Shown here piece by piece: positions 6,664 through 13,303 of a DNA stretch of 13,303 bases (the first letter of the stretch is position 1; every line of letters starts with the position of its first letter). This DNA comes from Bacteroidales bacterium UBA1208. GTDB lineage: Bacteria; Bacteroidota; Bacteroidia; Bacteroidales; P3. The DNA lies in the NCBI GenBank assembly GCA_002309955.1, contig DBXQ01000098.1:54197-67499 (forward strand), in the 5' to 3' direction. The position numbers and the translations under genes were made by a program. The notes under the pieces are model-generated. The model was not told the DNA's origin. It saw nothing but the letters and a program-made list of their open reading frames with translations, and made no database searches.

Positions 6664-8160
6664 ATGAAGATAAATGAGTTTATAAACCAATTCAAGAATC
6701 ATCCTATAATATTTATGGGTGCCGGGATGACTCAAAGGTATTATGAGAATGCGTACAATTGGGATCAACTTTTATCCAAGATTTGTCAAGATTTGACAGG
6801 AGATGAGGAAAAATATCTCGAGTTAAAATATAAGCAAAAGAATAATTTACCGTTGATTGCATCTATTCTTGAACACATGTATGATGATATTTTAGAACAG
6901 GATAGAAATGGTAGGTTTAAAGAAATTAATGATACTTTCTTTGACCGTCTGAAGAATGGTAAACCCCAGTGTAGTCGACTAAAATTATATTTGTCATCGA
7001 TTATAACTGCCTTAAAAATAAAAGACGGAATTAAAGATGAAATAGATGCTCTTGTTGCCGCAAAGAAAAATATTTGTTCAATAGTTACTACCAATTATGA
7101 TTCTTTTGTAGAAGATTTTTTGGGATTTAATCCACTTGTCGGAAATGATATTATTTTGAGTAATCCTTATGGATCGGTGTATAAAATTCATGGATCGGTT
7201 GACAAACCGGAATCAATAGTTCTGACAAAAGAAGATTATGAATCATTTGATCTTGGTAGCGAATTGATAAAAGCACAATTGATATCACTGTTTATCCACA
7301 ATCCAATCATTTTTATGGGTTATGGAATGAATGATGATGATATAAAATCAATTTTGGAAACAATATTTAAATACGTTGAACCTAATACCGAGGCCTCAGA
7401 AAGGATTCAAAGAAACTTTCTATTAGTGGACTATGAAAAGGGGTCTACAAATAATGTAATAGAAGATTATTCGATAACTTTACAGCAAAATAAGTCTATC
7501 CGTATTAACAAGTTAAGGACTGATGATTTCACTGGTATATACAAGGCAATAGCAAGTATTAAGCTTCCAATATCTGTAATGGATATTAGAAAAGTAGAGT
7601 CAGTTGTAAGAAGAATCTGTATCTCAGATACAACAGATTCGATACAAGTAAAAATTACAGATGACATTGATTCTTTGGAAAATAAAGATACCATTCTTGC
7701 TATTGGCTCTGAGAAAACTATTAAGTACGAATATCTGTCAACGGCAGAAATGGTAAAACAATATTTCGATATTATAGAAAAAAAGAGAGCAGGTGTATTG
7801 TCGTTGATTGATAAGCAAAAGATTCAGAGCTCACAATACTTTCCAATTTATGGTTTTGATAAGATTAATCCTGATATTAGAACCGCAGGAAGGTTAAAGA
7901 CTACTCAGGAAAGAAAACTTATCAGTTATTTTAGTAGAATCAAAGCGAGTTCTAAAAAGAAGTATGCAAGCATCAATGCAATTCATACAGATGAAAAAAT
8001 TGCTCAGACATATAAGGATGAGTGTGTCTCATGGAATGTCTGGAAAAGGAATATCAGCATTGACGAGATGGAACAGTATTTGAAGACATATAAAAATAAG
8101 ACTACAACAAATTATCGTGTGATGCTATGCATATATGACTACATGAAATACAAAGGCTAA
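6664..8160 (+). CDS. SIR2-domain protein, probable NAD-consuming defence effector
   Basis: This 498-residue protein has an N-terminal SIR2-like domain (about 1-245). Visible motifs are the NAD-binding loop GAGMT at 19-23, TTNYD at 142-146, the catalytic histidine in KIHGS (H176), a SIVLTKEDY stretch after it, and MGYGMNDDD from 218. These are the hallmarks of the SIR2 family found in phage-defence proteins such as ThsA, DSR and the short-Argonaute partner, many of which destroy NAD+ when phage is sensed. Residues about 250-498 form a second region, lysine-rich toward the end, with no recognised domain; it may sense the trigger or mediate oligomerisation. The gene lies 41 bases after hsdS. NADase activity is known for relatives and inferred here. 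Gene composition is AT-rich, like the cassette. Confidence 0.88.
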   Translation: MKINEFINQFKNHPIIFMGAGMTQRYYENAYNWDQLLSKICQDLTGDEEKYLELKYKQKNNLPLIASILEHMYDDILEQDRNGRFKEINDTFFDRLKNGKPQCSRLKLYLSSIITALKIKDGIKDEIDALVAAKKNICSIVTTNYDSFVEDFLGFNPLVGNDIILSNPYGSVYKIHGSVDKPESIVLTKEDYESFDLGSELIKAQLISLFIHNPIIFMGYGMNDDDIKSILETIFKYVEPNTEASERIQRNFLLVDYEKGSTNNVIEDYSITLQQNKSIRINKLRTDDFTGIYKAIASIKLPISVMDIRKVESVVRRICISDTTDSIQVKITDDIDSLENKDTILAIGSEKTIKYEYLSTAEMVKQYFDIIEKKRAGVLSLIDKQKIQSSQYFPIYGFDKINPDIRTAGRLKTTQERKLISYFSRIKASSKKKYASINAIHTDEKIAQTYKDECVSWNVWKRNISIDEMEQYLKTYKNKTTTNYRVMLCIYDYMKYKG

Positions 8161-8249
8161 AATAGATGTTTTCATCAAACCATCGCTGAAGGAACATGGA
8201 ACCCATGAAGAAGTACCGAAGAAGGGAGACTAACGCAACTTGATGAATT

Positions 8250-9272
8250 ATGGCTAAAAAGATGACAAATATTTATAATGGCTATAAGCCGCCTTTCACG
8301 CTGCCTGCAAAGGCAGTGGGGCTGGTGGCGGATATTGCCGCTCAGATGGAGAGGTTTGCTATCCGTATGGAGCAGAGCGATGCCATTAGGCTGCGTAGGG
8401 TCAACCGCATCAAGACCATCCACAGCTCTTTGGCCATTGAGGGTAACAAACTTTTAGAGAGTGAGGTTGCTGACATCCTTGACGGGAAAACGGTGGTGGC
8501 TCCTATCCGTGAGATCCAGGAGGTGAAAAATGCCATAAAGGTATATGAGGAGTTTGAGAAACTTAATCCCTTCTCGATAGACGACCTACTGCATGCACAT
8601 GAACTGATGATGGCAGCATTGACTGATGATGCAGGCCATTTTCGTAAGGGTGGCGTGGGTGTGTTTTCCGAGACTGGAATGGTACACCTTGCTCCGCCAG
8701 CAGAGCGTGTCCGCGACTTGATGGGCGATTTGTTCGCTTGGCTCAAGAACGACGATAACCACCTGCTGGTGCGCAGTTGTGTGTTTCACTATGAATTTGA
8801 GTTCATCCATCCATTCACCGATGGCAATGGCAGGATGGGACGCCTGTGGCAGTCGCTGATACTGTCGCGCTGGAATCCGTCGTTTGCCCATCTGCCTGTG
8901 GAGAATATGGTGTATGCCAACCAACAGGCGTATTACGATGCCATCGCCCAAAGCACTAAGCTGGGAGACTGCGGACCATTTATCGACTTTATGCTTGGTG
9001 AGATACAGCGTGCCGTTATTAGTCATAAGGGTGCGCCCGTGAAAGCAACTGCAAATGTCGGTGTAAGTGTCGGTGCAAATGTCGGTGTAAACGAACAGAA
9101 GATTCTCAATATAATTGCGGGAAATGACCATGTGACAGCCAAGCAAATGTCGGAGATAATCGGAATTTCGCAAAGACAGGTGGAAAGACTTTTGTCATCG
9201 CTTACAAAGAAACAGATTATTGAACGTGTGGGTGCAGACAAGAATGGATATTGGAGAATCATAGAAAGATAA
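8250..9272 (+). CDS. Fic-domain protein with self-inhibitory motif and C-terminal winged helix
   Basis: This 340-residue protein carries an intact Fic active site, HPFTDGNGRMGR at 187-198, which transfers AMP (or another phosphate group) from a nucleotide to a protein. The N-terminal inhibitory helix is present as S60-L-A-I-E64-G65, fitting the SxxxE(G/N) pattern of class II Fic proteins that inhibit themselves. After a low-complexity linker of repeated valine-glycine units (about 268-278), residues 280-340 form a winged helix-turn-helix with ISQRQVERLLSSL as recognition helix, suggesting DNA binding or autoregulation. The gene ends six bases before hsdR, so translation of the two is probably coupled; control of hsdR expression or activity is a possible role but is not shown. 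The 89-base gap before it holds only a possible 15-codon peptide (MEPMKKYRRRETNAT). Confidence 0.93.
   Translation: MAKKMTNIYNGYKPPFTLPAKAVGLVADIAAQMERFAIRMEQSDAIRLRRVNRIKTIHSSLAIEGNKLLESEVADILDGKTVVAPIREIQEVKNAIKVYEEFEKLNPFSIDDLLHAHELMMAALTDDAGHFRKGGVGVFSETGMVHLAPPAERVRDLMGDLFAWLKNDDNHLLVRSCVFHYEFEFIHPFTDGNGRMGRLWQSLILSRWNPSFAHLPVENMVYANQQAYYDAIAQSTKLGDCGPFIDFMLGEIQRAVISHKGAPVKATANVGVSVGANVGVNEQKILNIIAGNDHVTAKQMSEIIGISQRQVERLLSSLTKKQIIERVGADKNGYWRIIER
9051..9086 (+). repeat. Three in-frame 12-bp tandem repeats in the Fic linker
   Basis: Units GCAAATGTCGGT (9051-9062), GTAAGTGTCGGT (9063-9074) and GCAAATGTCGGT (9075-9086) fit the consensus GYAARTGTCGGT, and a fourth unit begins as GTAAAC before diverging. 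They encode ANVG, VSVG, ANVG between the Fic catalytic domain and the winged helix. Because the unit is 12 bp, copy-number changes by slippage would alter linker length by four residues without breaking the frame. Confidence 0.85.
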
Positions 9273-9278
9273 AGAATT

Positions 9279-12200
9279 ATGACCAAGCTGACAGAATCGG
9301 ACATTGAGCAGATGACCATAGAGCTGCTGGAGGGCAAGGGGTACGAGTACCTGTATGGGCCAGACATCGCGCCGGAAGGGGAGAACCCCATGCGATCGTC
9401 GTTGGAGGAGGTGGTGCTGCGCGGGAAGTTGGAGGCAGCAGTGCGGAGGCTTAACCCCCAGTTGCCAGCAACAGTGTTGGAGGATGCTGTCAGGACGGTG
9501 CTGCGTATCGGCTCGACTGACCTGCTGTCCGACAACGAGCAGTTCCACGAGCTGCTGACACAAGGCGTGACAGTGTCGGTATATGAAGAGGGGGAGGAAC
9601 GAGGCAAACCGGTGTGGCTGGTAGACTTCGACGACCCTTGGAACAACGAATTCACCGCGGTCAACCAGTTCACCGTGATAGAAGATGGGCATAACCTGCG
9701 ACCCGACGTGGTGCTGTTTGTCAACGGACTGCCGCTGGTGGTGATGGAACTGAAGAACGCTGCCGACGAGGAGGCCACCATAGCTAAAGCATTTGATCAG
9801 ATATGCACCTACAAAGAGCAGATACCTTCGCTGTTCCGATACAACGAAGTCATTGTCATAAGCGATGGCTTGGAGGCAAAGGCGGGAACACTATCATCGG
9901 GGATGAGCCGTTTCGCCGCATGGAAGAGTGAAGACGGTGAGACCATAGCATCACATCTTGTAGGTGAACTGGAGGTGTTGGTGCGCGGTATGCTCAACCC
10001 CGAGACCCTGCTCGACTTGGTACGCTCGTTCACGGTATTCGAGAAAGACAAACACGAAGACAAAGAGACTGGACAGATCACCATCACGACGGTGAAGAAA
10101 CTGGCAGCCTACCACCAATACTATGCCGTCAACAAGGCGGTAGAGTCCACACTTAGAGCCACAGGAATCAACAGCAAGGTACCCTTCTCTGCTGAGTCAC
10201 CTATTAACTTTGGCTTTAAGAGCGTTAAAGAACAGGCTGAGGGCGACCACCGTGCCGGAGTGGTGTGGCACACACAAGGCAGCGGCAAGTCGCTGTCAAT
10301 GGTGTTTTACACGGGCAAGATAGTGCAACGGCTGAACAATCCTACAGTTGTTGTCATCACCGATCGGAATGACTTGGACGACCAACTATTTGAGACCTTT
10401 GTCTCGTCGAAACAACTATTAAGACAGACACCCATACAGGCCGAGAGCCGTGAGCATCTGAAAAGTCTGTTAGCTGTGCAGTCGGGTGGCGTAGTGTTTA
10501 CCACCATCCAGAAGTTCCAGCCCGAGGAGGGAAATGTCTATGACCTGCTGACCGACCGCACCAATGTAGTCGTGATTGCCGACGAGGCACACCGCACACA
10601 ATACGGCTTTAAAGCCAAGGCTGTGGAGGTGAGGAACGAGGCGGATGAGGTGATAGGCTCCGAAATCAAATACGGCTTTGCCAAATATCTGCGTGACGCA
10701 CTGCCCAATGCCACCTATATCGGCTTCACTGGCACACCCATAGAACTGACCGACAAGAACACGCCCGCAGTATTTGGCAACTATATTGACGTGTACGACA
10801 TTGCCCAGGCAGTGGAAGACGGTGCCACGGTACGCATCTTCTATGAGAGCCGCCTGGCCAAGATAGAATTGAGCGCCGAGGGGCGCAAACTGGTGGAGGA
10901 GTTGGACAAAGAGCTGCAGGTGGCGAATCTGAACGATGTTCAGAAAGCCAAGGCCAAATGGACACAGTTGGAAGCACTCATCGGCAGTCCCAGCAGGGTA
11001 AAGAACATTGCACGCGACATAGTCGAGCACTTCGAGGCGCGCCAACAGGTGTTTGAGGGCAAGGCGATGATTGTAGCCATGAGCCGCAGAATTGCAGTAA
11101 AACTCTATGATGAAATCATCAAACTGAGACCTGAATGGCATAGTGACGACCTGCAAAAGGGCGTGATAAAGGTGGTGATGACCACTTCTGCCTCCGACGG
11201 ACCAGCTATTGCCAAGCACCATACTACCAAGGCTGACCGTCACAAGTTGGCCGACCGCATGAAAGACCCAGATGACGAGCTGAAGATGGTAATAGTGCGC
11301 GACATGTGGCTGACGGGCTTTGATGTGCCGTGTCTGCACACCCTTTATATCGACAAGCCCATGCAGGGGCACAACCTGATGCAGGCCATTGCCCGTGTGA
11401 ACCGCGTCTATAAAGACAAGCCCGGCGGACTGGTGGTGGACTACCTCGGCATCGCAGCCGACCTGAAGAAAGCCCTGTCGTTCTATTCCGATGCGGGAGG
11501 CAAAGGTGACCCTACACAACAGCAGTCGCAAGCAGTGGAACTCATGAAGGAAAAACTGGAGGTGGTGGAGCAGATGCTGCACGGCTTGGACTGGCAGCAG
11601 TACTTCAACGCCGACACCTCTGGCAAATTGACTTGGATTCTCAAAACAGAAGATTTCATTCTTGGATTAGAGGACGGCAAGAAGCGTTTTGTCAACGAGG
11701 TGACTGCGTTAAGCAAGGCTTTCGCTTTGGCCATACCGCACAATGAAGCAATGGCGGTGAAAGACGAGGTGGCCTTCTTCCAAGCAGTGAAAGCCCGCCT
11801 TTGCAAGTTCGACACCAAACCAGATGATCATACCAACGAAGAGATTGAGACCACTATAAGGCAAGTAATAGACCACGCGTTGGTGTCTGAAAAGGTGATA
11901 GACCTCTTTGATGCCGCAGGCATCAAGAAACCTGACATCTCTATCCTCTCAGAAGAGTTCTTAATGGAGTTGAAAGGCATGGAACACAAGAATATTGCCT
12001 TGGAGGTGCTGCGCAAACTGTTGGCTGACGAAATCAAGGCACGCTCGAAATACAACCTTGTTGAAAGCCGCTCACTGATGGAGATGCTTGACAGCTCCAT
12101 CACACGTTACCACAACAAGATTGTTTCTGCTGCCGAGGTGATAGATGAACTAATCAAACTGAGCAAACAGATTGTGGCAAGTGACAATGCAGCTCAAGGC

Positions 12201-12497
12201 ATGGGCTTGGAGCCATACGAGTATGCATTTTACTCAGCCGTTGCTAATAACAAGAGTGCCCTCGAACTGATGGGGAAGGACAAACTGAGAGAATTGGCAG
12301 TGGTACTTACTGAGACCATACGCAAAAACAGCACTATTGACTGGACTATTAAGGAGAATGTCCGTGCCAAGATGAAGGTGGCCGTCAAGCGGCTGCTACG
12401 CCGGTATGGCTATCCGCCGGATATGGAGCAGTTGGCTACAGAGACGGTATTGAAACAGGCGGAATTGTTAGCCCAGGAACTTGTTGGTATATCTTAA
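9279..12497 (+). CDS. hsdR: Type I restriction-modification system restriction subunit HsdR
   Basis: This 1072-residue protein is the ATP-driven translocase and nuclease of the type I enzyme. The N-terminal PD-(D/E)xK nuclease shows D143 and, 14 residues later, E157-L-K159. The helicase-like motor has Walker A TQGSGKS with K337, the DEAH box at 435-438, GFTGTP at 482-487 and motif VI QAIARVNR at 702-709. A helical C-terminal region (about 770-1072) should bind the HsdM-HsdS core. All catalytic motifs are intact and the length is typical, so it should be functional. It starts six bases after the Fic gene. Codon use and composition are GC-rich like hsdM, unlike the cargo between them, which supports hsdM and hsdR as the original backbone. 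Confidence 0.98.
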   Translation: MTKLTESDIEQMTIELLEGKGYEYLYGPDIAPEGENPMRSSLEEVVLRGKLEAAVRRLNPQLPATVLEDAVRTVLRIGSTDLLSDNEQFHELLTQGVTVSVYEEGEERGKPVWLVDFDDPWNNEFTAVNQFTVIEDGHNLRPDVVLFVNGLPLVVMELKNAADEEATIAKAFDQICTYKEQIPSLFRYNEVIVISDGLEAKAGTLSSGMSRFAAWKSEDGETIASHLVGELEVLVRGMLNPETLLDLVRSFTVFEKDKHEDKETGQITITTVKKLAAYHQYYAVNKAVESTLRATGINSKVPFSAESPINFGFKSVKEQAEGDHRAGVVWHTQGSGKSLSMVFYTGKIVQRLNNPTVVVITDRNDLDDQLFETFVSSKQLLRQTPIQAESREHLKSLLAVQSGGVVFTTIQKFQPEEGNVYDLLTDRTNVVVIADEAHRTQYGFKAKAVEVRNEADEVIGSEIKYGFAKYLRDALPNATYIGFTGTPIELTDKNTPAVFGNYIDVYDIAQAVEDGATVRIFYESRLAKIELSAEGRKLVEELDKELQVANLNDVQKAKAKWTQLEALIGSPSRVKNIARDIVEHFEARQQVFEGKAMIVAMSRRIAVKLYDEIIKLRPEWHSDDLQKGVIKVVMTTSASDGPAIAKHHTTKADRHKLADRMKDPDDELKMVIVRDMWLTGFDVPCLHTLYIDKPMQGHNLMQAIARVNRVYKDKPGGLVVDYLGIAADLKKALSFYSDAGGKGDPTQQQSQAVELMKEKLEVVEQMLHGLDWQQYFNADTSGKLTWILKTEDFILGLEDGKKRFVNEVTALSKAFALAIPHNEAMAVKDEVAFFQAVKARLCKFDTKPDDHTNEEIETTIRQVIDHALVSEKVIDLFDAAGIKKPDISILSEEFLMELKGMEHKNIALEVLRKLLADEIKARSKYNLVESRSLMEMLDSSITRYHNKIVSAAEVIDELIKLSKQIVASDNAAQGMGLEPYEYAFYSAVANNKSALELMGKDKLRELAVVLTETIRKNSTIDWTIKENVRAKMKVAVKRLLRRYGYPPDMEQLATETVLKQAELLAQELVGIS

Positions 12498-12504
12498 ACC
12501 CAAA

Positions 12505-12520
12505 TCGGTCGTTCGGCCGA
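12505..12520 (+). terminator. Short hairpin after hsdR, possible terminator
   Basis: TCGGTC (12505-12510) pairs with GGCCGA (12515-12520) across a GTTC loop, with one G-U pair, eight bases after the hsdR stop. A short CTTT follows, but there is no long T-tract. A T run at 12539-12543 is 18 bases further on. It may end the hsd transcript or be part of the end of the insertion sequence; the other end of that element is outside the window. Confidence 0.35.
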
Positions 12521-12570
12521 CTTTACAATCAATCTCGCTTTTTCCTGACTTCGTCAATGCGCCACCCAGC

Positions 12571-13303
12571 CTACTTTTCTTCCAAGATTGACAGCGTGAA
12601 CAGCGGCTCTATAGCCCTCTGCCGTTCTGTGAGGAAGAGGGTTTTGATATAGACATCCCTGTTTTGTGGCATGTTCACCCTCACCGTAATGATAGTCTTT
12701 GCGATTTTGAGTACTTCGTCTACGCTTAGATTTATACCTGTCTGCTTGATGATACGCTCCAGTTCCTTATACACCTTATAGGCAACGAAACAGATGCATA
12801 CGTGTGCCTCTATCCTCCGCTCAGTGAAGTGGAACATGGGGCGCATGTCCAGCGTCCCTTTCGAAATGCGGAAAGCCCGCTCCACCACCCAAAGCCCGTG
12901 ATATTGGGTCACTACGCAGTCTGCATCGAGCTCTGTGTTGGTGATGTAGCCCTTCAGCCCGTCCCATTTCTCGTCTTCGTTGATCTTGTCTTCACTGATA
13001 GACACTTGTATGTCCTTGCTGATTTCAAGGAACTTGTTGTATCCGCGCCTGTTCACCTGTGCTTTGGTCAGCCTGCCTCCGTTGTATGCCTTGCGCAGTC
13101 GGGCTACGCCACGGCCTCTGTTGTAGGCATCCTTCCTGGCCCGTTTATCAGAATATCCGACTATCAGCCTTTCACCGCCATCGCGTTTGCGCTCAAAGTA
13201 GTGGCCGACCCTCTTCTCTTGGCCGAGTATCCATTCCTTGACGGCCTTGCTCTCACTCTTGATCCTTGCACCTATTATATACTTGTAGCCAGCATCCTGC
13301 AGC
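12571..13303 (-). CDS. IS4-superfamily (IS1634-like) transposase, C-terminal part; runs off the window
   Basis: Reading the minus strand, the frame is open from the window edge to a TAG at 12571-12573, about 244 residues; the first in-frame GTG at 13056 is internal, because coding sequence (for example LQDAGYKYIIGARIKSES near the edge) continues upstream. The region YHGLWVVERAFRISKGTL has the spacing of the Y-R-E-K signature of IS4-type DDE transposases (Y, three, x, three, E, six, K) with L in place of R, and is followed by LDMRPMFHFTERRIEAHVC, a typical C-terminal element. The glutamate would be the third catalytic acid; the two aspartates lie outside. The element converges on hsdR. Its inverted repeats and target duplication cannot be checked here. 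Confidence 0.88.
   Translation of the reverse strand, partial: LQDAGYKYIIGARIKSESKAVKEWILGQEKRVGHYFERKRDGGERLIVGYSDKRARKDAYNRGRGVARLRKAYNGGRLTKAQVNRRGYNKFLEISKDIQVSISEDKINEDEKWDGLKGYITNTELDADCVVTQYHGLWVVERAFRISKGTLDMRPMFHFTERRIEAHVCICFVAYKVYKELERIIKQTGINLSVDEVLKIAKTIITVRVNMPQNRDVYIKTLFLTERQRAIEPLFTLSILEEK

Noticed and set aside
8586..9173. A 195-codon minus-strand frame within fic
   Set aside because: It is antisense to the Fic active-site region, and its DTYTDICTDT-like repeat is only the complement of the 12-bp linker repeats.
9023..9781. Minus-strand open frames of 252 and 165 codons across the fic/hsdR junction
   Set aside because: They are antisense to two genes with clear motifs, are serine-rich and low in complexity, and have no plausible start region.
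10470..11582. A 370-codon open frame on the minus strand inside hsdR
   Set aside because: It lies fully antisense to the helicase and C-terminal region of hsdR, whose motifs are all in the plus frame. The long open frame is a by-product of GC-rich codon use; the translation shows no domain.

Overview
The window is one long, same-strand gene block built around a complete type I restriction-modification system (hsdM, hsdS, hsdR) from a bacterium that is most likely a member of the Bacteroidales. The basis for that placement is the style of the proteins, weak Shine-Dalgarno sequences with A-rich leaders before start codons, and a Bacteroidales-like transposase. Genus is not decidable from the sequence alone; a Prevotella- or Bacteroides-like gut or oral organism is an inference.

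Layout. Bases 1-45 are the last codons of an upstream gene whose ending (YGDRNL...) resembles the C-terminus of glycine dehydrogenase GcvP, followed by a strong hairpin at 63-92. hsdM (112-1629) opens the block. Between hsdM and hsdS lie about 3.9 kb of accessory genes: a HepT-like HEPN protein and an MntA-like nucleotidyltransferase (1641-2468), two tandem perfect hairpins (2479-2536), a small single-pass membrane protein (2559-2837), a short stretch that looks like a broken gene (2872-3029), and a tight three-gene cassette (3056-5490). The cassette encodes a four-segment membrane protein, a stand-alone ComEC-type metallo-beta-lactamase-fold protein, and a protein whose motif pattern resembles class III nucleotide cyclases. 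hsdS (5525-6622) follows, then a SIR2-domain protein (6664-8160), a Fic protein with a C-terminal winged helix (8250-9272), and hsdR (9279-12497). A transposase gene on the opposite strand (12571 to the window edge) closes the window.

How they may work together. HsdM, HsdS and HsdR would methylate and restrict DNA. The embedded genes belong to families known from toxin-antitoxin and abortive-infection systems: HepT/MntA (RNase neutralised by AMPylation), SIR2 (NAD depletion) and Fic (AMP transfer). The membrane protein, MBL protein and cyclase-like protein together suggest a nucleotide-signal module with a membrane effector. That last reading is inference and is the most interesting candidate for an undescribed system. 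No gap between genes exceeds about 220 bases and no convincing internal terminator was seen, so co-transcription is possible. Base composition changes sharply: one sampled 60-base row in hsdR has 33 G+C and one in the MBL gene has 20. This fits an old GC-richer hsd backbone with AT-rich cargo inserted between its genes. No tRNA, rRNA or CRISPR array was seen.
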